A DNA stretch of 64,000 bases, from NCBI RefSeq assembly GCF_005502745.1, contig NZ_SCNL01000003.1, forward strand, positions 186,001-250,000. Direction: 5' to 3'. The notes below the pieces were generated by a model. The model was not told the origin of the DNA, searched no databases, and saw only the letters and a program-made list of their open reading frames with translations. The number at the start of each line of letters is the position of its first letter. Position 1 is the stretch's first letter. Position numbers and translations under genes: made by a program. The stretch is from Sphingomonas sp. 3P27F8 (GTDB taxonomy: Bacteria; Pseudomonadota; Alphaproteobacteria; Sphingomonadales; Sphingomonadaceae). Below are positions 37,881 to 46,914 of the stretch, piece by piece.

Positions 37881-38386
37881 TATCGATTCTCCACAGGCTT
37901 GCCGGGCTTGTCGCGCATCAGGAGCGCGCGCACCAGCAGGATAAGCACACCAATCGTAATCGCCGCATCGGCGACATTGAAGACCAAAAACGGACGCCAC
38001 TCGCCGAAATGCAGGTCGGCGAAATCGACGACATAGCCGAACCGCACCCGATCGACGATGTTGCCGATCGCCCCGCCCAGCACCAGCCCGAGCGCGATCT
38101 GATCAACGCGGTTCCTCTCGCGCCACATCCAGAACAATACGCCCGCCGCGATCGCGCCGGTCAACGCCACCAGCAGCCAGCGCCCCGTCTCGCTCTCCGC
38201 GCGCAACATGCCCAGGCTGACGCCCACGTTCTGCACGAAGCGCAGATCGAAGATCGGCGCGATCTCGCGCACCGCGCCGAGATAATCGAGCCCGAGCGGC
38301 CCGGTGACGATCCATTTGACGAGCTGATCGAGCACGAACAGCGCCGCCGCCGCGATCAGCCCGATGCGGGGGATAGTGCGCGTCAT
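37880..38386 (-). CDS. lspA: Lipoprotein signal peptidase (signal peptidase II)
   Basis: 168 residues with four transmembrane helices. The catalytic Asp residues lie in 'GGAIGNIVDRVRFGYVVDF' and 'FNVADAAITIG'; 'FVQNVGVSLGML' is the family's N-x-G block. It removes signal peptides from prolipoproteins in the inner membrane. The start overlaps the ileS stop (ATGA), an arrangement conserved in many proteobacteria. Confidence 0.97.
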   Translation of the reverse strand: MTRTIPRIGLIAAAALFVLDQLVKWIVTGPLGLDYLGAVREIAPIFDLRFVQNVGVSLGMLRAESETGRWLLVALTGAIAAGVLFWMWRERNRVDQIALGLVLGGAIGNIVDRVRFGYVVDFADLHFGEWRPFLVFNVADAAITIGVLILLVRALLMRDKPGKPVENR

Positions 38387-41259
38387 GCCGTCACCCCGGC
38401 GACGACCTTGGCGCAGCGGTTACACAGCCCGTCATCCTCCGCGACCTCCGGCAGCAACCGCCAGCAGCGCCCGCATTTGTGATAGTCGGTGCGCGCCACA
38501 GTCACGTCGTCGCCCGGCGAAACCTGCGCCACGATGAACGCTTCCGCAAGCGCATCCGCCGCGAGCGGCATTTCCGGCACCGTCACCTCGGCCTCCAGGC
38601 TGGAGCGGACGATCTTCTCGCGGCGCAGCGGCTCGATCGCTTCGGTCACGCGCACGCGAAGGGCGCGGACGGCGAGCCAGCGCTGGCTTACGTCCTCGCC
38701 GCTTTCGACGGGCAATTCCGGCCATTCGAGGAGATGCACCGATCCATCCTCGCTCGGGAAGCGCGACTGCCACACTTCCTCCGCGGTGAAGGTCAGCACC
38801 GGCGCGGCCCAGCGCGTCAGCGCGTGAAACAGCACGTCCAGCATCGTGCGATAGGCGCGCCGCTTCGTATCGGTCGGCGCATCGCAATAGAGCGAATCCT
38901 TGCGGATATCGAAGAAGAACGCCGACAGATCCTCGTTCGCGAAATCGCTCAGCAGGCGGACGTAGGTATTGAAGTCAAAGTCCGCGATCGCCTGCCGAAG
39001 CTGGCCGTCGAGCGCGTGGACGAGATGGAGCATGTAGCGCTCCAGCTCCGGCCATTCGGCAACCGGCAGCCGCTCGCCCTCGTCGAACCCGTCGAGCGCG
39101 CCGAGCAGATAGCGGAAGGTGTTGCGCAGCTTGCGATACTGATCGGCCACGCCGGCGAGGATTTCCTTCCCGATGCGATGGTCCTCGGTGAAATCCACCG
39201 ACAGCGCCCACAGCCGCAGGATATCCGCGCCATATTCCTTCATCAGATCGAGCGGATTGACGGTGTTGCCCAGCGACTTGGACATTTTCATGCCCTTGGC
39301 ATCCATCGTGAAGCCGTGCGTCAGCACCGCGTCATAAGGCGCCCGCCCGCGCGTGCCGCAGCTTTCCAGCAACGATGACTGGAACCAGCCGCGATGCTGG
39401 TCGGACCCCTCGAGATAAAGGTCCGCCGGCCAGCGCAGTTCGGGCCAGCGGCCGCTATCCAGCACGAACGCGTGGGTGCAGCCTGAATCGAACCACACGT
39501 CGAGAATGTCGGTGACGCGCTCGTAATCGGCGAAATCGTAATCCGGGCCGAGCAGCGCGGGCGCGGCCTCGTCGCTCCACGCATCGACGCCCTCGGCGCG
39601 GAAGGCCGCGACGATCCGCGCGTTGACCGCCGGATCGCACAGCTCTTTCCCCGTCTTGCGGTTCACGAACAAGGCGATCGGCACCCCCCACGCGCGCTGG
39701 CGGGAGATCACCCAATCGGGCCGCCCCTCCACCATCGCGCCGATGCGGTTACGCCCCTTCTCAGGCACGAACCGTGTCGCGGCGATCGCGGCGACCGCCT
39801 TCTGGCGCAGCGTGTCGCCGCCTTCGATCGGCTTGTCCACCGGGATGAACCATTGCGGCGTGCAGCGGAAGATCACCTTCGCCTTGGAACGCCACGAATG
39901 CGGATAGCTGTGCTTGAAATCGTCCGACGCCGCGAGCAGCGCCCCCGCCGCGCGCAGGTCGGTGCAGATCGGCCCATCGCTGGCGACGAACTTCTTGTTG
40001 ATGACGCTGCCCTGCCCGCCGAGCCACGCCCAATCCTCGCGGTAGAAGCCGCTCGCATCGACCGCGAACACAGGGTCGATGCCGTTCGCCTTGCACAGCT
40101 CGAAATCGTCCTCGCCGTGGTCCGGGGCCATGTGGACAAGGCCTGTGCCGGCGTCCGTGGTGACGAAATCGCCGGCGAGGAACGGACGGGGCTTCGCGAA
40201 GAAGCCGCCGAGGTGGTGCATAGGGTGATGGGCGACCGCTCCGGCGAGCTTAGCTCCGAGAAAAGGCTCGGATAAGCCGACGTCCGCCTCGACTTTTTGG
40301 CCTGATAGGTCGCCAGCCAACTCATTCGTTTCGGCTCGCTCAAGTCGACTCACAAAGGAATCGACCAAAGTCTTGGCAACAATATATGGGCCTTCTCGCT
40401 TACATCCTTCAAGCACCGTCTTGCCCGGGTCATCCGAGAAGAAATAGCGAAGATTTATAACAACATACTCAACCTCCGGCCCATAAGCCAACGCCTGATT
40501 GACCGGGATCGTCCACGGCGTCGTCGTCCAGATCACCGCATGCGCGCCGACCAGTTCCGGCGCGTTCGGCGCCTCGACGATCTCGAACGCAACGTCGATC
40601 TGGGTGGAGGTGATGTCCTCATATTCCACCTCGGCCTCGGCCAGAGCGGTCTTTTCGACGGGCGACCACATCACCGGCTTCGCCCCGCGATAGAGCTGGC
40701 CGCTCTCGGCGAACTTCATCAGCTCGCCGACGATCGTCGCCTCAGCGGCATAGTCCATCGTGAGATAGGGCTTGTCCCAGTCGCCGTTGATGCCGAGCCG
40801 CTTCAATTGCTCGCGCTGGGTGTTGACCCAATGCTGGGCATAGGCGCGGCATTCGGCGCGGAATTCGCGCGGCGGCACCTCGTCCTTGTTCAGCTTCTTC
40901 TTGCGATATTCCTCCTCGACCTTCCATTCGATCGGCAGGCCGTGGCAATCCCAGCCGGGCACATAGGGCGCGTCCTTCCCCAGCAGCGTCTGGGTGCGGA
41001 CAACCATGTCCTTCAGGATGTGGTTCAGCGCATGGCCGATGTGCATGTCGCCGTTGGCATAGGGCGGGCCATCGTGAAGGATGAACTTCTCCCGGCCGTT
41101 CCGCGCCTCGCGCAGCCGCTGGTACAGGCCCAGCTTCTGCCAGCGTTCCAGGATCGCAGGCTCCTTCTGCGGCAGCCCGGCCTTCATCGGGAAATCTGTC
41201 TTCGGCAGGAAGACGGTGTCGCGCCAGTCGCGCTTGGTGGTGTCGGATGCGTCAGCCAT
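38383..41259 (-). CDS. ileS: Isoleucyl-tRNA synthetase
   Basis: About 958 residues from ATG 41259. Class I signatures are intact: 'NGDMHIGHALNHILKDMV' (HIGH), 'MKMSKSLGNTVNPLDL' (KMSKS), and a C-terminal zinc site 'CGRCWRLLPE...CNRC'. The CP1 editing domain spans roughly residues 200-400 and includes an AT-richer segment (bases about 40250-40495) whose codon use and residues differ from the rest; the frame stays open. It charges tRNA-Ile and edits Val. It lies 59 bases after ribF on the same strand. Confidence 0.97.
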   Translation of the reverse strand: MADASDTTKRDWRDTVFLPKTDFPMKAGLPQKEPAILERWQKLGLYQRLREARNGREKFILHDGPPYANGDMHIGHALNHILKDMVVRTQTLLGKDAPYVPGWDCHGLPIEWKVEEEYRKKKLNKDEVPPREFRAECRAYAQHWVNTQREQLKRLGINGDWDKPYLTMDYAAEATIVGELMKFAESGQLYRGAKPVMWSPVEKTALAEAEVEYEDITSTQIDVAFEIVEAPNAPELVGAHAVIWTTTPWTIPVNQALAYGPEVEYVVINLRYFFSDDPGKTVLEGCKREGPYIVAKTLVDSFVSRLERAETNELAGDLSGQKVEADVGLSEPFLGAKLAGAVAHHPMHHLGGFFAKPRPFLAGDFVTTDAGTGLVHMAPDHGEDDFELCKANGIDPVFAVDASGFYREDWAWLGGQGSVINKKFVASDGPICTDLRAAGALLAASDDFKHSYPHSWRSKAKVIFRCTPQWFIPVDKPIEGGDTLRQKAVAAIAATRFVPEKGRNRIGAMVEGRPDWVISRQRAWGVPIALFVNRKTGKELCDPAVNARIVAAFRAEGVDAWSDEAAPALLGPDYDFADYERVTDILDVWFDSGCTHAFVLDSGRWPELRWPADLYLEGSDQHRGWFQSSLLESCGTRGRAPYDAVLTHGFTMDAKGMKMSKSLGNTVNPLDLMKEYGADILRLWALSVDFTEDHRIGKEILAGVADQYRKLRNTFRYLLGALDGFDEGERLPVAEWPELERYMLHLVHALDGQLRQAIADFDFNTYVRLLSDFANEDLSAFFFDIRKDSLYCDAPTDTKRRAYRTMLDVLFHALTRWAAPVLTFTAEEVWQSRFPSEDGSVHLLEWPELPVESGEDVSQRWLAVRALRVRVTEAIEPLRREKIVRSSLEAEVTVPEMPLAADALAEAFIVAQVSPGDDVTVARTDYHKCGRCWRLLPEVAEDDGLCNRCAKVVAGVTA

Positions 41260-41318
41260 GAGTGCGCGCGGCATTAGCGCGGGAATATGGCCGCGTCATG
41301 CCGAATGTGCGTTGCCCG

Positions 41319-42245
41319 TTACGCGGCAAGGATCGCCCGCGCGCGATCGCAATCCGCGCCCATCTGCGCCACCAGTGCTTCGAGTGTGTCGAACTTCGCC
41401 TCGGGGCGCAGATAGTCGATCAGTTCCACCTCGATCCGCTGGCCGTAAAGGTCTTCGCCGAAGTCGAAGAAATATGGCTCCAGCAGTTCCTTGGGCGGAT
41501 CGAAGCTCGGCCGGATGCCGAGATTCGCTGCGCCGTCGAGCACGCGGCCATCCGCGAGCCGCCCGCGCACGGCGTAGATGCCGTAGGCGGGGCGCAGATA
41601 TTTGCCCATGTCGATATTGGCGGTGGGATAGCCGATCTCGCGCCCCAGCTTGTCGCCGTGCTGCACCTGCCCCTCGATCGCCCATGGCCGGGTGAGCAGC
41701 CGCGCAGCCTCGCGCGGATTGCCGGAACGCAGCGCATCGCGGATGCGGCTGGAGGATACGGGCGCGCCATCGAGCATCACCGCGTCGACTGTCGCAGCGG
41801 TGAAGCCGTAACGCGCGCCGAAAGCGGCGAGCGCGGCTGTATTGCCGCTCTTGTTGTGGCCGAAGGTGAAATCCTCGCCGGTCACGACGCCGCCCACCCG
41901 CAGCAGCCCGGCGAGCCGATTGCGGACGAAAGCCTCGGCGGAAAGCGCGGCCAGCTCGCCGTCGAACTGGAGGACGATCATCCCGTCCACGCCGGCATCC
42001 GCGAACAGCCGCTCGCGCTGATCGAGCGTGGAGAGGCGGAACGGCGGCGTGGCGGGGAGGAAGTGGCGCACCGGATGCGGATCGAACGTGGCGACCAGCG
42101 CGGGCCGCCCCTCCGCGCGCGCCTGCTCGACCGCGCGACCAACCACCGCCTGGTGTCCCAGGTGGAAACCGTCAAAATTTCCGAGCGCGACGATGCCCCC
42201 CGCGAGGTGCGGCGGGATCGCCGAGCCGCCGTCCAGCCGCTCCAT
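41319..42245 (-). CDS. ribF: Bifunctional riboflavin kinase / FAD synthetase
   Basis: About 308 residues from ATG 42245. The adenylyltransferase domain begins with 'VALGNFDGFHLGHQAVV' and includes 'VTGEDFTFGHNKSGN' and 'VSSSRIRDALRSG'. The kinase domain has 'GREIGYPTANIDM' and 'YGIYAVRGRL'. It makes FMN and FAD. The order ribF-ileS-lspA is the conserved proteobacterial arrangement. Confidence 0.96.
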   Translation of the reverse strand: MERLDGGSAIPPHLAGGIVALGNFDGFHLGHQAVVGRAVEQARAEGRPALVATFDPHPVRHFLPATPPFRLSTLDQRERLFADAGVDGMIVLQFDGELAALSAEAFVRNRLAGLLRVGGVVTGEDFTFGHNKSGNTAALAAFGARYGFTAATVDAVMLDGAPVSSSRIRDALRSGNPREAARLLTRPWAIEGQVQHGDKLGREIGYPTANIDMGKYLRPAYGIYAVRGRLADGRVLDGAANLGIRPSFDPPKELLEPYFFDFGEDLYGQRIEVELIDYLRPEAKFDTLEALVAQMGADCDRARAILAA

Positions 42246-42289
42246 GCGGTGCGCCTTAGGGGGCGGCAGTGCCGATCGCAATGGTGGCG

Positions 42290-43075
42290 TCAGCGTGTCG
42301 CGCCGGCATCGGTCGCGGCGCTGATCGAAGTCGGCAGGCGGGACGAAAGCGTTCGCACCAGCGTTTCGAAGCGATTGCCCTGAACGCGGATCTCGTTGAA
42401 GCTGGGCGGCGTCTGGCGCAACCGCTTCGACAGCGTCCCCGCCCCGATCAGGCGCACGCGCCAGCCATCACGGTCGTAAGGGATGTCGAACGGATCGTGC
42501 ACATGCCCGGAAAGCACCGCATGTGCGCCCGCCTCCGCAAATGCGGCGAGCGCCCGCGCGCCGCCGCGCGTGCGGCCCGATCCGGTCGTCGGCCCCTCGA
42601 TCAGCGGATGATGCCCGGCGACGAAGATCAGATTGCCTTTCGGCGCATCGGCGATCAGCGCCAGCGCGTTCGAGAGCGAATTCCGGCTCACCCGCCCCTT
42701 CGACCAGTTCCAGCGAAGCTGCGCGCGCGCGGTGGTCTTGAGCGGGATGATCGATATGCCGTCGATCTCGAGCGGACGCTCGATAAGCTTCTCGGCCGCG
42801 CCATAGCGGCGATAAGGCGTGAACAATCGCCGGAGCGGATCCCAGTAATAAGGCAGATCGTGGTTGCCGACCTCCAGCGTCACCGGCACGCCGAGCGCGC
42901 GCAACCACCGCCCGCCCGCGTCGAACTCCCATCGGCGCGCGCGCATCGTGAGGTCGCCGGTCATGATGACGGCATCGGGTTTCTCTTCGGCGACGCGCTC
43001 GGCAAACCAGTCGAGCGCCGCCGGATCCTCCGCGCCGAAGTGGATGTCGCTGACGTGGAACAGCCTGGTCGTCAC
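42290..43075 (-). CDS. Calcineurin-like metallophosphoesterase
   Basis: 261 residues from GTG 43075. The five blocks of the superfamily are present: 'HVSDIHFG', 'MTGDLTMRAR', 'EVGNHDLPYY', 'VAGHHPLIEG' and 'LSGHVHDPF'. It hydrolyses phosphoesters with a di-metal centre, either cyclic nucleotides (the Icc/CpdA branch) or other substrates. The short cap and full motif set fit the class III/CpdA-like branch, but I cannot prove cAMP as substrate. It is 44 bases upstream of ribF on the same strand. Confidence 0.88.
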   Translation of the reverse strand: MTTRLFHVSDIHFGAEDPAALDWFAERVAEEKPDAVIMTGDLTMRARRWEFDAGGRWLRALGVPVTLEVGNHDLPYYWDPLRRLFTPYRRYGAAEKLIERPLEIDGISIIPLKTTARAQLRWNWSKGRVSRNSLSNALALIADAPKGNLIFVAGHHPLIEGPTTGSGRTRGGARALAAFAEAGAHAVLSGHVHDPFDIPYDRDGWRVRLIGAGTLSKRLRQTPPSFNEIRVQGNRFETLVRTLSSRLPTSISAATDAGATR

Positions 43076-43154
43076 GCTTTACTCGCCTGTTGCGCCCTAA
43101 TCGAAACGGCTTAGAGCGGTTTGCAACGATAGCAAAGATTGCGATGGAGAGCGC

Positions 43155-44132
43155 GTGAGCGAGATTGCCACGATCCTGACCGAGTCGATCGAGCGGCTGC
43201 TCGACGCGCGGCTTGACGAACGGACGATGCATGCCGCCCGGTCCGGCGAATGGCCCGATGAGCTGTGGCGCGCGCTGGAGGATCAGGGCGTGCCCCTGGC
43301 GCTGGTTCCGGAAAGCGCCGGCGGGTTCGGGCTCGATCCGCGCGATGCGCTGGAACTGATCCGGCTGTTCGGTCGCCATGCCGTGCCGCTGCCGCTCGGC
43401 GAAACCATGCTCGCCAACGCGACACTGGCGGAGGCGGGCCTGCCGTTGGCGGACGGCCCCGCCGCGCTGGTGCCGCAGGGCGGCGACGCGCGGGTCGCAT
43501 GGGGGCGATATTGCCGGACGTTCGTGGTGGAGACATCGGCGGGGATCGGCCGGATCGATACGGGTGTCGTGACCGAGCGCGAGAGTGCGAACATCGCCGG
43601 CCTGCCGCGCGACTCGCTGCGCCTACCGTACCCTGGCCATTCCGCCACGATCGCGGGCGGGCTGATCGAGCGCGGCGCACTGGTTCGCGCCCTGCAATGC
43701 GCCGGGGCGCTCGAACGGGTGCTCGAGATGACGGTCGCCCATGTATCCGATCGTGTGCAGTTCGGTCGTCCGCTGGCGAAATTCCAGGCGATCCAGCAGG
43801 AACTGGCGAAGCTGGCGGGCGAAGTCGCGGCGGCGTCGGCGGCTGCGGATCTCGCCGCTGACGCGCTGCTCGACGATCCGCAGGCGGCTGGCTTCGCGAT
43901 CGCGGTCGCACGTGTCCGGATCGGCGAGGCGGTTGGCCGGGCGAACGGCATCGCGCATCAGCTTCACGGCGCGATCGGCTTCACCGCGGAGCATCGTCTG
44001 CACCTTTTCACCACCAGCCTGTGGGGGTGGCGCGACGAATTCGGCGGCGCGGCCTACTGGGCGAAGATCGTCGGCTACCGTGCGTTATCCGCCGGCCCCG
44101 AAGGCTATTGGCCGATGGTGGCCGCAGCATGA
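43155..44132 (+). CDS. Acyl-CoA dehydrogenase-like subunit (short)
   Basis: 325 residues from GTG 43155 (GGAG upstream). The C-terminal half is a typical ACAD helical bundle ('VSDRVQFGRPLAKFQAIQQELA', 'GRANGIAHQLHGAIGFTAEHRLH'). The central FAD-binding beta region is shortened and lacks the usual 'TEPxxGSD' motif. It overlaps the next ACAD gene by ATGA. Adjacent unequal ACAD genes form alpha2beta2 enzymes in actinobacterial steroid catabolism; the same arrangement may apply here. Confidence 0.88.
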   Translation: MSEIATILTESIERLLDARLDERTMHAARSGEWPDELWRALEDQGVPLALVPESAGGFGLDPRDALELIRLFGRHAVPLPLGETMLANATLAEAGLPLADGPAALVPQGGDARVAWGRYCRTFVVETSAGIGRIDTGVVTERESANIAGLPRDSLRLPYPGHSATIAGGLIERGALVRALQCAGALERVLEMTVAHVSDRVQFGRPLAKFQAIQQELAKLAGEVAAASAAADLAADALLDDPQAAGFAIAVARVRIGEAVGRANGIAHQLHGAIGFTAEHRLHLFTTSLWGWRDEFGGAAYWAKIVGYRALSAGPEGYWPMVAAA

Positions 44133-45280
44133 CCGGGTTCCGCTTCCCCTCCCCGCCGCCATCACCCGCGGCAGAGGAATTGCGTGGTGAGGTCCGCGCG
44201 TTCCTGGCGGCGCAGCTCGCGACGCGCCCGCCAGTGTCCCGCGCCGAAAGCTGGAACGGCTTCGATCGCGATTTCAGCCGCGCGATGGGAGCGCGGGGAT
44301 GGCTCGGCATGACCTGGCCGAAACGGTATGGCGGGCATGAGCGCAGCGCGTTCGAGCGCTATGTCGTGGTGGAGGAGACGCTCGCCGCCGGCGCACCGGT
44401 AGCGGCGCACTGGATCGCGGACCGGCAGAGCGGGCCAAGCCTGCTCAAGTTCGGCACCGAGGAGCAGAAGGCGACGATACTGCCCGGCATCGCGGCGGGC
44501 GAAACCGTGTTCTGCATCGGGATGAGCGAGCCGGATTCCGGTTCCGATCTTGCGGCGACGCGCACCCGCGCTACGCCGGTGGACGGCGGCTGGCGCGTGA
44601 CCGGTACGAAATTGTGGACCACCGGCGCGCATCATGCCGACTATATGATCCTGTTCTGCCGCACGAGCGGCGCCTCCACCGACCGGCAGGCCGGCACCAG
44701 CCAGTTGCTGGTCGATATGCATGCCACGGACGGCATGACGATCCGCCCGATCATCGATCTCGCCGGGCAGCACCATTTCAACGAGGTGCACTTCGAAGAC
44801 GCGTTCATCCCCGCGTCCGCGCTCATCGGCAGGGAAGGCGACGGCTGGAACCAGGTGATGAGCGAGCTGGCGTTCGAGCGCAGCGGGCCGGAGCGTTTCC
44901 TGTCGTCGATGCAATTGCTGCTCGAACTGATCGCGGTGCTGCGCGACGCGCCCGGCGATGCCGCGCGGCTGGCGCTGGGGCGGCTCACCGCGCATCTGGT
45001 GGTGCTGCGGCGGCTGTCGCGCGGGGTGGCGGCGTTGCTGGAGGCGGGCGAGAACCCCGCCGTGCACGCCGCGATCGTGAAGGATCTCGGCGCGACGTTC
45101 GAGCAGGACATGCCGGAAATCGCACGCAGCCTGGTCGATGCCGAGCCGGATCGCGCCTCGACCTGCGATTTCGTCGCGGTGCTGGCGCATACGATGCTCA
45201 ACGCGCCCAGCTTCTCGCTGCGCGGCGGCACGCGCGAGATATTGCGCGGCATCATCGCGCGCGGGCTGGGGGTGCGCTGA
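44129..45280 (+). CDS. Acyl-CoA dehydrogenase
   Basis: About 383 residues from ATG 44129, overlapping the upstream ACAD stop. It has the FAD-binding 'FCIGMSEPDSGSDLAATRTRA', 'KLWTTGAHHADYMILFCRTS', and the C-terminal 'SFSLRGGTREILRGIIARGLG'. It oxidises an acyl-CoA at the alpha-beta bond with FAD. Coupled translation with a shortened ACAD suggests a heteromeric enzyme. The succinate-semialdehyde dehydrogenase gene converges on it. Confidence 0.92.
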   Translation: MTGFRFPSPPPSPAAEELRGEVRAFLAAQLATRPPVSRAESWNGFDRDFSRAMGARGWLGMTWPKRYGGHERSAFERYVVVEETLAAGAPVAAHWIADRQSGPSLLKFGTEEQKATILPGIAAGETVFCIGMSEPDSGSDLAATRTRATPVDGGWRVTGTKLWTTGAHHADYMILFCRTSGASTDRQAGTSQLLVDMHATDGMTIRPIIDLAGQHHFNEVHFEDAFIPASALIGREGDGWNQVMSELAFERSGPERFLSSMQLLLELIAVLRDAPGDAARLALGRLTAHLVVLRRLSRGVAALLEAGENPAVHAAIVKDLGATFEQDMPEIARSLVDAEPDRASTCDFVAVLAHTMLNAPSFSLRGGTREILRGIIARGLGVR

Positions 45281-45308
45281 CACCCCCGGCCCCACGCCGC
45301 GCCGGCGC

Positions 45309-46745
45309 TCAGCTGACGTGCACGGACTTCGTGATCATGTGCGCCTCGATGCCCTCCGGCCCGTCCTCGGAGCCGAACCCCGAGTCTTTCACGCCGCCGA
45401 ACGGCGCGTCCGGCCATGAGGCGCGCACGTTGTTGATGCACACCATGCCCGATTCCACCGCGTCGCCCAGGATCGCCTGACGGCGCCCGTTCTCGGTGAA
45501 GCAATAGGAAGCCAGCCCGAAGGGCAGCCGGTTCGCCTGCTCGATCGCCTCGTCCAGCGTCCCGAAGCGGCGCAGCAGCGCGAGCGGGCCGAACGGCTCG
45601 TCGTTCATCGCCTTCGCTTCCAGCGGAACGTCCGCGATGACGGTGGGGCGATAGAAAAAGCCGTCGCCCTCCCCGCGCCCGCCGCCCACCAGCACGCGCG
45701 CGCCGATCTCGCGCGCGTTCTCGACCAGCGCCTCGATCGCTTCGGGGCGCCGTGGATTGGCCAGCGGCCCCATCTTCGTTCCCGCGGCGCTGCCGTCGCC
45801 GACGGCCAGGGCGCGCGTGCGATCGGCAAACCCGGCGGCGAACCGGTCATAGATGCCGTCCTGCACATAGAAACGCGTCGGTGCCACGCAGACCTGCCCC
45901 GCATTGCGGAACTTGTGCGCGACAACCATGTCCAGCGTCTTCTCCAGATCGCAATCGTCGAACACCAGCACCGGCGCGTGGCCGCCCAGCTCCATCGTCA
46001 TCTTCATCACGCTGTCCGCCGCCAGCCGCATCAGATGCTTGCCGACCGGCACCGAGCCGGTGAAGCTGAGCTTGCGCGTGACCGGCGAGGCGAGCAATGT
46101 GCGCGACACCGTATCCGGCACGCCGAATACGATCTGCGCCACATCGCCGGGCAATCCGGCATCCTGGAAACACCGCAGGATCGCCGCTGCGCTCGCGGGG
46201 GTTTCCTCGCTCGGCTTCAGGATCACCGAACAGCCTGATGCGATCGCCGGCGAAAGCTTGCGCACGACATTGAGCAGCGGAAAATTCCACGCGCAGAACG
46301 CCGCGACCGGGCCGACCGGCTGCTTCAGAACAAGGCTGCGTGATCCCGCCGGGCGTGGCAGCACGCGGCCGTAGATGCGCGTCGCCTCGCCAGCATGGAA
46401 TTCGAGGATGCCCGCCGCGCCCAGCGCCTCGCCGCGCGCTTCGACGATCGGCTTGCCCTGTTCCTCGGTGGCAATGGCGGCGAGCTCGTCGGCGCGTTCG
46501 CGGATCAGCGCCGCCGTGCGCGAAAGGACAGCCGCGCGCTGCTCGCCCGGCGTCTTGCGCCATGCGTGAAAGCCGCGCTCGGCCACCTCCAGCGCCTCTT
46601 GCAGGTCTGCCGCCGATGCATGCGGAACGGTGCCGATCACCGCGCCGGTCGCCGGATTGAGCACCTCCTGTTCCTCGCGACCGCCGCCCGTGCGCCATTC
46701 GCCGGCAATATAAAGCCCGCGTGCGGGGCGATCGTTCTGGCTCAT
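45309..46745 (-). CDS. NAD(P)-dependent succinate-semialdehyde dehydrogenase-like aldehyde dehydrogenase
   Basis: About 478 residues from ATG 46745. ALDH hallmarks: 'FCAWNFPLLNVVRKLSPAIASGCSVILKPSEETP' (split), 'SFTGSVPVGKHLM', the general base Glu in 'MTMELGGHAPVLVFDD', and the catalytic Cys in 'NAGQVCVAPTRFYV'. Overall closeness is to the GabD/SSADH group, which turns succinate semialdehyde into succinate, but other short aldehydes are possible. It is divergent from purB. Confidence 0.9.
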   Translation of the reverse strand: MSQNDRPARGLYIAGEWRTGGGREEQEVLNPATGAVIGTVPHASAADLQEALEVAERGFHAWRKTPGEQRAAVLSRTAALIRERADELAAIATEEQGKPIVEARGEALGAAGILEFHAGEATRIYGRVLPRPAGSRSLVLKQPVGPVAAFCAWNFPLLNVVRKLSPAIASGCSVILKPSEETPASAAAILRCFQDAGLPGDVAQIVFGVPDTVSRTLLASPVTRKLSFTGSVPVGKHLMRLAADSVMKMTMELGGHAPVLVFDDCDLEKTLDMVVAHKFRNAGQVCVAPTRFYVQDGIYDRFAAGFADRTRALAVGDGSAAGTKMGPLANPRRPEAIEALVENAREIGARVLVGGGRGEGDGFFYRPTVIADVPLEAKAMNDEPFGPLALLRRFGTLDEAIEQANRLPFGLASYCFTENGRRQAILGDAVESGMVCINNVRASWPDAPFGGVKDSGFGSEDGPEGIEAHMITKSVHVS

Positions 46746-46914
46746 CTTGCTCACCTTGCTTGAAGCTGGATTTCGCTCGGGAGATGCGATCGCCTCCGCC
46801 CGCTGTCCACCCCTCCGGCCAAAAAGAGCCGGCGGTTGGCCTGACTGGCCCGCGCTGCTACGCGGCGGCGAAACCGCCGACTCCGGCACCCGCCACGAAC
46901 TTCGAGGAAGAAAC

